From the NCBI RefSeq assembly GCF_037893015.1, contig NC_133661.1:187063203-187127202 (forward strand): a DNA stretch of 64,000 bases, given 5' to 3'. The notes below the pieces were generated by a model. That model had not been told where the DNA came from. It ran no database searches and saw nothing but the letters and a program-made list of their open reading frames with translations. Each line of letters starts with the position of its first letter. The stretch's first letter is position 1. Made by a program: the position numbers and the translations under genes. This DNA comes from Macrotis lagotis (lineage: Eukaryota > Chordata > Mammalia > Peramelemorphia > Peramelidae). Positions 32,834-44,041 of the stretch are shown here, one piece after another.

Positions 32834-33437
32834 TGCAGAAAGAGAGCAGATTCAATGGTAAGATATACCCAAGAGACCAGATCTCTTTCTCAGTGAGTGA
32901 AGCTTTTATTGATGCAAAAAGAAAAAGCAGAACTAATGGGGACTAGTTGGTTGGTGGGCTCAGGAGTGATGCTCTCTTTATAAGCTTTAAAGAGGAAGAG
33001 AAATGAAAACCTCTACCTCAAGGGCAGAATTGGGAGGAGTTGTGGATAAAAGTTCTGCCCAGGGAGGAACTGGAGACTGGAAAGGGAATATCCAACTCTA
33101 GTTCCTAGACATGTCAGCAACTGCATGATGAGAAGCATGGATTTGCATCTATAATAACATGCTAATGAAGGGTAAAATGTTATGAAGGTAAATTTTGGTG
33201 AGGTTTGGTAATGACTGCACTTGCACTGGTCAAAGATCATGGGTCTTTGGTCTATGGTCAAAGACTTGTCATCTCTGGCCAAAGAGGGAACAGTGTGCTG
33301 CTAACCACACATCATGCTTGGAGAGTTTCTAGTTCATTCTTGAAGTATTTCTAACTACTCTAAAATACATAATAGGGATGGGAGGTGCTTCTAGCCCTAA
33401 AGGATGAGGAGGTACTTTTAGTTGCAAAACTATTACA
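32834..33437 (-). mobile_element. Solo endogenous-retrovirus LTR, minus strand
   Basis: On the minus strand it starts TGTAATAG (33,437) and ends CTGCA (32,834). A TATA-like 'gcttataaagagag' lies ~150 bp from its end, and 'atcaataaaagcttcactca' supplies the polyadenylation signal ~70 bp before the 3' end, followed by a U5 'gagatctggtctcttggg'. Length (~604 bp) and order of elements fit U3-R-U5. No internal viral sequence is adjacent. I could not find a clean target-site duplication. Confidence 0.75.
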
Positions 33438-33613
33438 CCTTGATATGCTTATTTTGGTCTCTATTAGTTCTTTTCAACTTTCTCTGAAACTGTCACATTT
33501 AATATTTCTGTCAGATAATATTCCATTACCTTTATGGACTACAATTGGCTAGCTAATCCACAATTGCAGGACATACCTTTAACCATTTCTCTTTTGAGGG
33601 ATGGGTTTTTTAA

Positions 33614-33769
33614 AAAATTTTTTTAGTTTTTTGCAAGGCAATGGGGTTAAGTGACTTGCCCAAAGTTGCACAGCTAGGTAATTATTAAGTGTCTGAGATC
33701 AGATTTGAACTCAGGTACTCCTGACTCCAGGGCCAGTGCTCTATCCACTGTGCCACCTAGCTGCCTCAT
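33614..33769 (-). mobile_element. Marsupial short SINE, antisense
   Basis: T-run, 'gcaaggcaatggggttaagt' to 'ccacctagctgcctc', flanked by ggatgggtttttt / gatggctctttttt. Confidence 0.85.
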
Positions 33770-33877
33770 GGATGGCTCTTTTTTAAAAAAAAATAATATG
33801 TTCTAAAAGTGCTATTTTAAACAATTCAAACTATTCAAGTTCAAAACTACACTAAAACACACTGCATTTCTCTCAAT

Positions 33878-33881
33878 TCTT

Positions 33882-33917
<36 letters not shown>

Positions 33918-33920
33918 TAT
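33878..33920. repeat. (TA)n microsatellite
   Basis: Pure TA apart from one interrupting G. Confidence 0.95.
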
Positions 33921-33931
33921 TAAACTTTTGG

Positions 33932-34077
33932 GGTTTTTTTTTCAAAACAAATGGGGTTAAGTGGCTTGCCCAAGGCCACACAGCCAGGTAATTATTAAGT
34001 GTCTGAGGCTGGATTTGAACTCGGGTACTCCTGACTCCAGGGCCAGTGCTCTGTCTACTGCACCACCTAGCCACTCC
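33932..34077 (-). mobile_element. Marsupial short SINE, antisense
   Basis: 'caaaacaaatggggttaagt' to 'accacctagccactcc'. The T-run adjoins the (TA)n tract. Confidence 0.85.
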
Positions 34078-34556
34078 TAGATGTTAAAGTTTTGACAGAG
34101 AAAGTTGCTGTAAACATTTTTACCTATTTAGCTGGTTTTTCTTCTAACTTTGCATTAATTTAGTTGAAATCAAATTAACTTTTCAATTTTATATAATTAA
34201 AATTATCTATTTTTTCCTGTGGTTTTTCCTCTACTTCTTATTTGGTGAACACTTCTATCAATAGGTATGAAAGATATCTTCTTCCTTACTCCCCTAATTT
34301 ATGAGATGACCCCCTATCCTAGACCCCCTATCCATTTGGGATTTGTTGAATATGGTGGGCAGTAAAGTGGCACAGTAAAGTATTGCCCAAAACAATGATT
34401 CAGCATAATCAGGCTGAGTTGAAGTCACTGACCTTAGTTCAGAAATACAAAAACTTTCATGCCTTTATTTATGGAAGATGCTCATAGTTTCTGTGCACTA
34501 TGATACTTGGCAAAGTCACAGAAAGAAATTTAAAGCATTCAAGATATGTGCTTCCA

Positions 34557-34690
34557 GGGGCAGTTAGGTGACACAGTGGATAGAGCACTGGCCCTGGAGT
34601 CAGGAAGACCTGAATTCAAATCTGACCTCAGACACTTAATAATTATCTACCTAATGTAGCCTTAGGCAAGTCACTTAACCCCAGGTCTTT
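34557..34690 (+). mobile_element. Marsupial short SINE, 3'-incomplete
   Basis: 'ggggcagttaggtgacacag' to 'ggcaagtcacttaacccca'. It lacks the usual 'ttgccttgcaaaa' tail. Confidence 0.8.
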
Positions 34691-35310
34691 CCAATGTCCT
34701 CTTTCTCAACTAAAACTTGTTTGTGGGTAAAATCTAATACACTCATTCCTATGAAGCTATATGACTTACAGAAATTTAGTATGTTATCCTTCTAGGACAT
34801 TTGCATTTCAGCTAGGGATATTCTCTTAACTCAAAGAAGAGAATTTCTAATAAAGAAGCTGAGTGGGTTGATTAAGGAGATATTTTTGAGCAAGGTTCTT
34901 CAAATCACACTAGATGAACAGCTTGGTTTCAAAACTATCATGTGACTATGACCGTCTGGCTCCAGATTATATAGAATTAGGTTCTCTTAATCCAGAGAAC
35001 CAAAAACAAGTCTGAGGAATTGTGCTCCTCCATTCATTTCCATGACTGATTCCTGGAATTGGCTCAGGGCTGATGAGGTCTGGATGAATGGAGCCTGGGA
35101 CAGAAAGGTGCCTGGGGTCCTATTTAAGCAGCAACAGCTAAGAGCTAGGAGGCTGTTATAGGCCTGGGTTGTTGATAGCTTGGCCCTTTACCATCTTAAC
35201 AAGCTAACAGTATGGAGCTGTGCATGAAATTTAATTATTTTAACTAATACATAATTTGAGGTGTTAACTTTCTCCATGAAACTTTCCCTTTCTGAAAGGG
35301 ATTTCTCCTT
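34691..35310. other. Intergenic, nothing recognised
   Basis: No coding or repeat signal that I can name. Confidence 0.35.
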
Positions 35311-35312
35311 GC

Positions 35313-35319
35313 ATATACA

Positions 35320-35355
<36 letters not shown>

Positions 35356-35362
35356 TATATTT
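35313..35362. repeat. (ACAT)n/(AT)n microsatellite
   Basis: About nine ACAT units followed by AT units and a T-run. Confidence 0.95.
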
Positions 35363-35477
35363 TTTTTATAAGAACCTATATATGTATATTTTTTTAAGAG
35401 CACTAAACTTAGAGAGGTTGAGTGGCCCACTATCAGAGAGAGTGTCAGAGATAAGATTGTTGCTGTATAAGTCATTC

Positions 35478-35630
35478 TTTTTTTTTTAGTTTTTTTTTTT
35501 TTGCAAGGCAAATGGGGTTAAGTGGCTTGCCCAAGGCCACACAGCTAGGTAATTATTAAGTGTCTGAGACCAGATTTGAACCCAGGTACTCCTGACTCCA
35601 GGGCCAGTCCACTTCACCACCTAGCCACCC
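35478..35630 (-). mobile_element. Marsupial short SINE, antisense
   Basis: Flanked by agtcattcttttt at 35,469 and 35,630. The middle is missing ~10 bp ('ggccagtccacttcaccacc'). Confidence 0.9.
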
Positions 35631-35731
35631 AGTCATTCTTTTTCTGCTCATTTCAGATTGCATCTCTTCCCAGGTTTATCTGAAACTATCACTTTCATCG
35701 TATTTTTTAGCACAATAATATTTCATTACAG

Positions 35732-36040
35732 AGGGCAAGTAGATGGTGCAGTGGATAGAGCACTGGCCTTGGAGTCAGGAGTAGGGGAGTTTGAATCCAG
35801 CCTCACTTGATATTCACTAGCTGTGTGACCTTGGGCAAGTCACTTAACCCTGATTGCCTCACATCCAGGGCCAACACCAGTCCTCCTGAATCGTATCTGC
35901 CCACTGATCCAGATGGCACTGAAGGAGAAAGTGAGGTTGGTGATGTAGCACTGGACCCACTCACTCAAATCCAATTCACATGCTTGTCATGGCTTGACCT
36001 CCCTGATGTCATGGTCTTCAAGAACAAAGGACAAACATCA
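35732..36040 (+). mobile_element. Long SINE with RTE-type tail
   Basis: Head 'agatggtgcagtggatagag'; tail 'ctccctgatgtcatggtctt', then 'aagaacaaaggacaaacatc'. Confidence 0.8.
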
Positions 36041-36057
36041 TCATTTCATTGCACTGG

Positions 36058-36345
36058 GCAGTGAGGTGTTGCATTGGATAGGATACTAACTTGGAATCAG
36101 GAGTATGAGAGTTTAAATCCAGCCATATAACTTGGTTTTTATTAGCTGTGTGATTTTGGGCAAGTCATTTAACCCAGATTGCTTACCATCCAGGGACATC
36201 CCTGGTCATTCTGATTCATATATGGTCACTGGACTTAGATGGCTCTGGAGGAGATAAAGTGACTTAACATAGCATCCCTCACTCAAATCTAATTCACATG
36301 CTTCTCTCATGGTATCACCTCCCTGATGTCATGGTCTTCTTTGAA
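36058..36345 (+). mobile_element. Long SINE with RTE-type tail, second tandem copy
   Basis: Same family as the element immediately to its left and in the same orientation, more diverged, ending 'gatgtcatggtcttctttga'. Only ~17 bp separate the two. Confidence 0.75.
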
Positions 36346-36354
36346 AATTTCAGT

Positions 36355-36620
36355 ACATTCATATATATACATTCATTACATTCATATTTATTTAACTATC
36401 TTCAAATCAATGGATACTCATATTTTATTTTTTGTCACCACAGAGAGTTGCTATAAATATTTTATATATATAAATTTTCCCAAATGATATATTCTATGTC
36501 CAGGCATTAGTATGCAAACCTATCATATTCATTATTGTTCATCCCTATCCTATGTTTGAAACCCTGTTTGGATATTTCTTGGTAAAACACTGGTAAAAAA
36601 ATAGTAGTTTGCCATTTTAT
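36355..36620 (-). mobile_element. L1 3'-region fragment, antisense
   Basis: 'caccacagagagttgctata' and 'cttcaaatcaatggatactc' are antisense to the C-terminal L1 ORF2 region. Confidence 0.5.
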
Positions 36621-36624
36621 TTTC

Positions 36625-36745
36625 AATTCATTTTACATATGAGGAAGCTGAGGTGAGCAGTGTTAAGTGACTTGCTCAGGGTCACACACTGCAAACTCAG
36701 GTATTCCTGACTCCAGGCCTAGCACTCTGTCCAGTCTATCTACCC
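36625..36745 (-). repeat. MIR-like SINE, antisense
   Basis: 'acatatgaggaagctgaggt' and 'gacttgctcagggtcacaca' are the antisense MIR core. Confidence 0.65.
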
Positions 36746-37090
36746 AAACATATCAGACTAGGTGATAAAAATAGAAATTTGCATTCTCATAGTCATCCTC
36801 TACAGAAAATTCAGGTAAAAATTCTGTGGAGAAAACTTTTATCATCAATGCAGATTTTACCTCTTGTTTCTGTATATTAGTAGGTAAGTAACAGTTAATT
36901 GCTTAAGGCATAAATAGAATAAGTGACTTGCCTACAATTATGCCACGAGGAAGGATGAAAAATGGATTTGTTTCAAGCACTCACTAAGTTAGAGATGACT
37001 TAATGTGGCTGGAAACTTATAAGCACCCACATCAGAAATCTGAGTCAGGAAACTAGAACCATCAGAAAAACTGCAATAAGAAAATAAATG

Positions 37091-37243
37091 GGGGCAGCTA
37101 GGTGGCATAGTGGATAAAGCACCAGCCTTGGAGTCAGGAGTCCCTGGGTTCAAATCTGGTCTCAGACACTTAATAATTACCTAGCTGTGTGGCCTTGGGC
37201 AAGCCACTTAACCCCGTTTGCCTTGCAAAAACCTAAAAAAATA
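37091..37243 (+). mobile_element. Marsupial short SINE
   Basis: Near-consensus copy, 'ggggcagctaggtggcatag' to 'gccttgcaaaaacctaaaaa', with aagaaaataaatg / aaaagaaatg flanks. Confidence 0.9.
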
Positions 37244-37349
37244 AAAGAAAAGAAATGTTGCTCCTATCATACTATGATGGTTGGTTTTTCTCTTCTTGCT
37301 TTTAATTTTTTTTTAAATCTGAATTTGAACACATACATAATAAGCATTT

Positions 37350-37370
37350 TCACACACACACACACACACA
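37350..37370. repeat. Short (CA)n tract
   Basis: About ten CA units. Confidence 0.9.
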
Positions 37371-37384
37371 ACACCAAAGAGAAT

Positions 37385-37930
37385 TATATATGAAACTGTC
37401 TCCATTTCATAACGCTCTCTGTTAAAAGATTATGCAATGAATTACACCTTACTTTCAACACTGTCTAGCTCATCTATGCTTCCCTCTGAATTTCCTTCTC
37501 TTTTCCTCTATGAATTTTAAAAAATTCATTTTTTGTCTCATCAATTAAAAACAGAAGGGCCAAAAAACCCTTTGAAACTAAGCATAGTCAAACAAACAAA
37601 CTGACAAAGTAACAGTGTCCAAAAACATATGACTCTTTCTGTATCTTGGAGTTTATCACTTCTCTGTCAAGAGGAAGGGAGAACAGTTCATCAATGGGTC
37701 CTCTGGAAACATGTTTAGGTATAGCTTTAATTAGAGTTCTTAAGCCTCTCAAGGTTATTTTTGTATAAATTTTTCTCCTGATTCTATTCATCTTTCATCA
37801 GTTCACACTATCCACATCCTCTGAATTTGTCTTTTTTGTCAATTCTAACAAAATAATAATATTCCAATATAAGGCCACAATTTTATATAGCCATTCCTCA
37901 ATTAATGGCACTCCCTTAGATTCCAGTCCT
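37385..37930 (-). mobile_element. Diverged L1 3' region, antisense
   Basis: Parallels 32,395-32,830 and ends at right in 'ccattcctcaattaatggca', the complement of a conserved ORF2 segment. Confidence 0.5.
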
Positions 37931-38375
37931 TTTTTCTTTTTCTTTTTTCAGCTAGGCAATTTGAGACATGTGACTTTCCTAGGGTCACACGTGTCAGTCT
38001 GGATTTGACTCCTGACTTGAGGGCTGGTGCTAGCTGCAGCCCCACCTCCACCCCACTCCCATCTCCCCCCCACTCCTCGGTCATCCCTCCACCATCCACC
38101 TCACCCCAATCCTGGCCTTTCTTTTTTAATCTCTTCTTCAGGATGAGGACTTTGTTTTGTTTGGAACTATTCCTGCCCTAATATCTTCCCTCCAAGCCCT
38201 CCTCACCTGTTTCCCTTTTGAATTTGATAAGCTTTCTTTTTTTCCCATCAAATTGTATACAAATAAATATTTAACTCTCTTTTTCAGATAAGTTTGAGGT
38301 TCATTCTCACTCCCCAACCTTTTCTCCATGTTTGTATCTCCAATCACACATCCCATTTATTTATTTGTTTATTTA

Positions 38376-38520
38376 AGTTTTTTTGCAAGGCAAATGGGGT
38401 TAAGTGGCTTGCCCAAGGCCACACAGCTAGGTAATTATTAAGTGTCTGAGACCAGATTTGAACCCAGGTACTCCTAACTCCAGGGCTGGTGCTTTATCCA
38501 CTACGGCACCTAGCCGCCCC
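38376..38520 (-). mobile_element. Marsupial short SINE, antisense
   Basis: Flanked by a perfect 17-bp duplication, tcacacatcccatttat (38,345 and 38,521). It is among the clearest retroposition scars in the window. Confidence 0.95.
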
Positions 38521-38529
38521 TCACACATC

Positions 38530-39590
38530 CCATTTATGAGAAATAATAGATTGTGCCCATTCTTTCTGTCTATAATATATTTCAATTTCCTTTCATTCTC
38601 TTTCCCCTTTTAAAGTCCTCAAAGCATAACCATCCCCAGTTCCACAGTTTTTCTTATATAACTGCCTCAATATCCTTGGAAAACATTAAAGTTCTAAACT
38701 AAAGGGACACTTGTTTCTTCTCTCCCTTTAGAATATTAGCACTACATTTTCTACTCATTTTCTTCAATTGCAAAATGAAGGGGTTTGGTATAGATATCCA
38801 AGGGTCTCTTGCTTAAAGCTCTAAATCTGTGATCCTGTTTCTCTCATTTGATGCTTGGAATCTTCTATAGGTTTGGAAGAATCTTCTATAGGTTGACTGA
38901 ACTTGAATTATTGGAACTGCTTCCTAACCAAATTTATGTGTCTCCATATTGTTTTGTCTCCATTCAGCTTCCATACAGTGGCCAAAATAATCTTTCTAAG
39001 CATTACTATGATGAGATGAGAGAGGAGGAAAGGGGACTAATCCCAGGAAGTAGATATTAGTGCAAAAACGCTGATGACCTCAAATTACATCACAAGGTAG
39101 AGTTCTAAACCTGCCATCAAACTCTAAGTCAGGAACTAAAGAGAATTGAGACCATTGAAAAAACTACTAACCACTAGAAAGAATTACTGTAGATTCAAAA
39201 ATGTTCTAAAATCTAACCAAGAAGGAGAGGGGAACTCCATAACAACAGTAAGCAAAGGAAAAAAAGGAAAAAATAGATTTTCCAAAATACTAGGTTAATA
39301 TCTAGAATCAATGAAGTGACGAAAAATCAAATAAAAGACAGGGAAAGAATTGGGAAGATAATAATTAGGTTAGAATAGAAAGTGGAGTGACTTACTCAAG
39401 TCATGAATTCTCAGGACCTCACAATACACATTTCTCAACTTGGGAAATGTCAAAGATGATTTAGTTTTTTTTTATAACAAGTGATTGGAAATTCCCCCTT
39501 TTCATAAGCCCCCATTGATTAAATTAGACAACGGAATAGGGGAGGCCCATTCAAGATATCAGCAAAATAGCATTGGAAACAATTCTCTTA
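38530..39590. other. Intergenic, nothing recognised
   Basis: A 70-codon frame at 38,848-39,060 has no recognisable family or splice context. Confidence 0.35.
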
Positions 39591-39596
39591 AATGCT

Positions 39597-39835
39597 AAGT
39601 GGTGCAGTGGATAGTCCAGTAGATTCCAACCTTAGAGTCAAGAGGACCTGAGTTCAACTCCAATCTTAGACACTTGATACTGTGACCTTGGGCAAGTCAC
39701 TTAAACATGATTGCCTTGTACCCAGGGCCATCTCCAGTCTTCCTGATTCATATCTAACCACTGGACCAGATGACTCTGGAGGAGAAAGGAAGGCTGGTGA
39801 CTTTGCACAACACCATCTACTCAGATCTGAATATC
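39597..39835 (+). mobile_element. Long SINE with RTE-type tail, 3'-truncated
   Basis: 'gtggtgcagtggatagtcca' to 'aggctggtgactttgcacaa'. It lacks the final 'gatgtcatgg' portion. Confidence 0.7.
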
Positions 39836-40409
39836 AGCTCCCACAGTAGTTGCTGATCATGCTGCTATTATCAATACCAGGCTGTGATTGTCTTGTGATG
39901 TTTTTTTCCTGAACTTTTCCAGGAAAGTTGGGGAATCTAATGGGTGTTTTTTGACTTTTGAAGTAGAAGTAAAAGGTTGGATCAAACAGACTGGATCTGT
40001 GCAATGGACCTCATCAAAAAACCTGCTATGAAAGAGTCTCTGATGGTAAAGACAAAGGATCCTAGATTCACCTTGGAAAATCAAATGAACAATTAAGACT
40101 GGATGACACTAGATTACCCTCAGAGATATCCAAGCATACATGAAGCTCTCTTTTGTGATCCCTAAAGTACTCCATTTATGGAAGGCCCTATAGGCAATAT
40201 TAGATTTGTCTCTCTGGAAGGTAAAAGTTGGTTGGCAAGGGGTCCAGAACTCAGCAATCATTTCCTTCTTTGGTCCTCACAAAGTGGATTCTAATGCAAA
40301 GATGTCCATCAGTAGATATCATTAGATCCTTCTCTATTCCACTGTGAGAATGAACCCATGACTTGGCCTGATTCAAGACCAAAGATGGAAGAGTATTTTC
40401 TTCCAGACT

Positions 40410-41000
40410 TCAATCTCTCTCTCTCTCTGTTATCATGAGGTTTAGCAGTAGGTCACTGGACAGCCACAACAAGGTCCAAACAGTACCCAAGGTAAGGATG
40501 TAGAGGCAGCATATCCTGAATGAGCGAAGTATTCCCCAGGTGCTCCTACAAATAGTGCTGTCATCCTCCTGGCCTGGGCATAGCTCCGAAGGAATGAAGC
40601 TGCTATGAATGAAAACCAGGAACTGACCGACAGTGTTATAATGTTGGTCCTGCAAGCTTCATTCGCAGAAAAGTATTTCATTGATGACCCACAGGTCCAA
40701 CAGCCCTAGCAAAGGGAATTACTCTAGGAATCAAGGAATTGAAGAGTAGGCAGCCCACAGGGAGCAGCCTGAGGAATCTGTCTCTTGGAGTAAATGATAA
40801 TGACTTTGTGGCTGAGTGTAAAGTGGAATGCTGCAGATGATGGCCCCGCAGAAAGGATCACTATGTCCTCCTCCCCTACCTCATGAGTTCCTGAGAAGTT
40901 GTAATAACCCAGGTAGTTGTTGGAATCCTCATTATTCAGATAGTCTGTATCCCCTCAGGTCAATAGGCTAAAGGCAGCCTTGGAAAGATTAATTGATCAG
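40410..41000 (-). pseudogene. Decayed coding remnant, integrin-alpha-propeller-like
   Basis: Minus-strand frames give 'NNYLGYYNFSGTHEVGEEDI' then 'VILSAGPSS' and 'LSHKVIIIY'. Further on are 'SELCPGQEDDST' in one frame and 'ALFVGAPGEYF' in another. I-domain integrin alpha chains have the order SYLGY, VAGAPR, GKV, then SYFGSELCPVDID and DLLLVAAP. Two in-frame stops and a frame switch mark it as dead. No neighbouring exon is recognised. The family call is tentative. Confidence 0.3.
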
Positions 41001-41061
41001 CAGGGATAATGAACTGGTTAATGGGGATCTGGGGAAAGAATAAAATAAAAGAATCATGAAT

Positions 41062-41900
41062 AAAGAGAGTCCTAAAGAACACTAACAGTTCTTCAAAATT
41101 GTAAAGGATTCAGAGAATGTAACAATATAGTTTCTATTTCTTTTGAGAATAAAACAAAATAAAATAGATTAGACACAAGAAAGAACATTCAGTCTGTTAA
41201 GACCAGGAGATATGGACTTTCTGTGGGGATTTCTTAGAACATAAACAATGCCTGTTTGGGCTAAAGGAAAGAGGACTGAAAGGCTCTGGCAATCCTTAAG
41301 GCTGAGGGAAAATGGTTCAGAATTCCATTATCTGATGGAAACTTTTTTAAAAAAGATGTTTATCTTATTTTTTTTCTTCCTGAGCTTTTCTTTATTCACA
41401 GATAGATGTTTTGACTTTTTTTTCTTGGATTCTGGAGTCCCACAATAGGAATTGGGCAAAGGAGATGTCTACCCAGATCCAGGCAATGCTGGAAACCATT
41501 CTAGATGCCTAGGATCTCCTCCATGGAAACATCATTACCTTTCCTGCTTCCAGTTTTCCTGGTCTGCATTGCCAGATCCTATATATCATCTGCCTACATG
41601 CAGAATTAATTCAACAAATTTGACCTAATTTTTTTGAATATGAATAAATTAAAAGGCATTCTATTAAGCATTTATTTATTATAAAGCTTCGTAGAAAAAG
41701 TTGGTGTTACCAATAGAAAAAACAGGACAGTCCTTGCTCTCAAGGAAATCACATTATAAAGGAGAAGACTACATATTTTGAAGGTTTCAGGGTAAATTTA
41801 GATGGAAAGGTCTCATAGGTCCTTGGGATACAGCAACAAAGCAGATGGCAATGCAGTTCCTTGAATGTCATTTCCACTGATAAAATCATCTCTGTTTCTG
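41062..41900. other. Intergenic, nothing coding recognised
   Basis: 41,770-41,880 is related to 21,110-21,210, an unnamed repeat. Otherwise I see no supported feature. Confidence 0.35.
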
Positions 41901-42399
41901 ATGTTTAATTATTTTACAATGCCAAAACTTTGGAGATGAGAACATTCTCCTTGACATCCTTAATTCTTGTGGGTGCTAAGACCATGCTATAGTAACTGTA
42001 AAAGCAGTTGCCAGGTTGCATCTCCATAGAGATATTGGAACAGTGCTCCACAAAGAGAAGATAGATGCCCTGGTACTTTGGTTCATGTCCCCAAGACCCT
42101 GGGGAGAGGCTGTAGCATGTAGGTAGCATGCTTCCTGAAGAGGAAACAGGATGAGACTAAGATAGAGAAGATATTACCAAGGGTTCATATATTTGATGAC
42201 TATTCTTAAGTACTAAATTAAATTTGTAATGCATTTAATTAATATTCTGAGGGTTTTTCACCCTCATAATGTCTCCCTGTGTTCTCCCTCCTGGAAAACC
42301 ATCCTATAAAGCAAATAGCATTTTAAAGATAAAAAATAATAAAAAAAAATCAGCATAACTGGTAAATATATCAAAAAGTCTTTAAAAGGTCCCTTAAAG

Positions 42400-42552
42400 G
42401 GGTGGCTAGGTAGTGTAGTGGATAAAGCACTGGCCTGGGAGTCAGGAGTACCTGGGTTCAAATCCAGTCTCAGACACTTAATAATTACCTAGCTGTGTGG
42501 CCTTGGGCAAGCCACTTAACCCCATTTGCCTTGCAAAAACCTAAAAAAAAAA
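42400..42552 (+). mobile_element. Marsupial short SINE
   Basis: Near-consensus, flanked by aaggtcccttaaa on both sides (42,387 and 42,551). Confidence 0.95.
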
Positions 42553-43009
42553 GGTCCCTTAAAATTTTTATAGTTATTGTTTTTATTGGGGTTTTTTTGG
42601 TTCTGTTACTTTACGCTGCATCAATTCCATATTTCTCTGTATTCATTACATTACTTTATCAATGTCTTCCTTTGAGCAAATATTTAGCATTGAAATGTCT
42701 GAGTCAAAGTATATGGTGGTTTTATTCACTTTTGCATTATTCCAAGTTGTTTTCAACAACAAAATGGTTGTATTGATTCACAGTTTCAACAACTTTTTTT
42801 TTCTGAACTACTAATGCCATTGATGCTTTCTAAATTTCATCAGCCTTTGGCAAAGTCTTGGTTGCTCTGCCTTAGTTAAGGCTCTATCTAGAATTTATGG
42901 AAAGGAAAAAGAGAAGTTAAGTCCAGAATGATAGTTGAACTCTAGATCATGGAGAGCATTGAATTTCAGGATACCAATTTGGAATTTTAATATGTAGAAA
43001 ACAAAAGGA

Positions 43010-43240
43010 ACTATTTTAATTTTTTAATTAGAATTTTCTTTTTTTCAGTTATTTTAAGTTATCAATTTTCTACCTTCTTTCTCTTCCTCCCCTACCCAAT
43101 AAGAAGGTAAGAATAACAAAATCCATTCCAAATGTGTATAGTCATGCAAAATAAATTCATTAGCCATGACCCCTATCTACAAAAAAATACAAGAAAAGAA
43201 AATATGCTTCAATCAATACTTCAATCTAATCTATTCAACA
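43010..43240 (-). mobile_element. L1 3'-end fragment, antisense
   Basis: 'gtgtatagtcatgcaaaata', 'attagccatgacccctatct' and 'aatatgcttcaatcaatact' parallel 18,540-18,790, the 3' UTR of an L1 copy. Confidence 0.6.
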
Positions 43241-43425
43241 TTTCTCTACCTGAAGTTGGATAGCAACTTTCATCATGGAATTGTGTGGGGGGGGGGTTGT
43301 ATTTATTAGAGTTACAAGGAGCTCTTTTGAGGAAAAATCAATGTAGAGTTTTAAGAATTTTGGGAAGGTATCACTAAGAAGAGGAATCCATATCCCAATC
43401 TGACCTTTCCCACCTTCTGTTTTAG

Positions 43426-43587
43426 GCATCCCTCTATGCAAAACAGTAGCTGAACATTAGAAACATGGACATCACAGTCCTCACAGTCGCTGACTACCAA
43501 CCTGTTTGTCATCCTTACTTGTGGAGATACTTTTGTGCCTTTGTCCAGCTCCCCTCTGACTGGATACAGGTAGCTCAGTTTTTCCAG
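43426..43587 (+). pseudogene. TEP1: TEP1-like exon with an in-frame stop codon
   Basis: Between acceptor 'ccaccttctgttttag' and donor 'ccag|gtatgt' the frame encodes 54 codons beginning 'ASLYAKQ', stop, 'LNIRN' and ending 'YFCAFVQLPSDWIQVAQFFQ'. As I recall human telomerase-associated protein 1, the matching segment is also 54 residues, ungapped, with 33 identities (ASLYARQ-QLNVRN ... QLPSDWIQVAELYQ). TEP1 is the large TROVE/NACHT/WD40 protein of vault and telomerase particles; this segment lies in its N-terminal part. TAG at 43,447-43,449 replaces a Gln codon. Several normally Arg or Ala positions are changed, consistent with relaxed constraint. Same strand and order relative to KLHL33 as in human. 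Confidence 0.82.
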
Positions 43588-44041
43588 GTATGTCCACTTA
43601 ACAAAATAGACTTCTGTAAAAATGAGGATTCCACTGCTGAAGTGAATTCTTAAAGATCTACTAAATGAATTTTGAGTTTGTAACATATATATTTAATAAT
43701 CACTTTAGAACAGAGTATTCAACAAATAAATATCCAGCAAATAAATATCCAATAAATAAATCAGCTTAACCATTTTGTTAATTTCTAAAAATGAATAAAA
43801 AATTCTTTAATTGAATAATGAATAAAATAATTTCAAAATAGTCTACAGCAACTTGTGGTTAACAACATATGCCCAGACTATACATTAACCTAGTTGATTG
43901 TTAGAATTTAGATAAATATAGGCTAAATGACTTAAATTTCTATATCTGATTTTAATATATATCACTTGAAATGATTATAGCAATGTATCATAAAGATCAA
44001 AGACATCAGAAAAGTAAAAATTCCTTTATTTATTTATTTAG

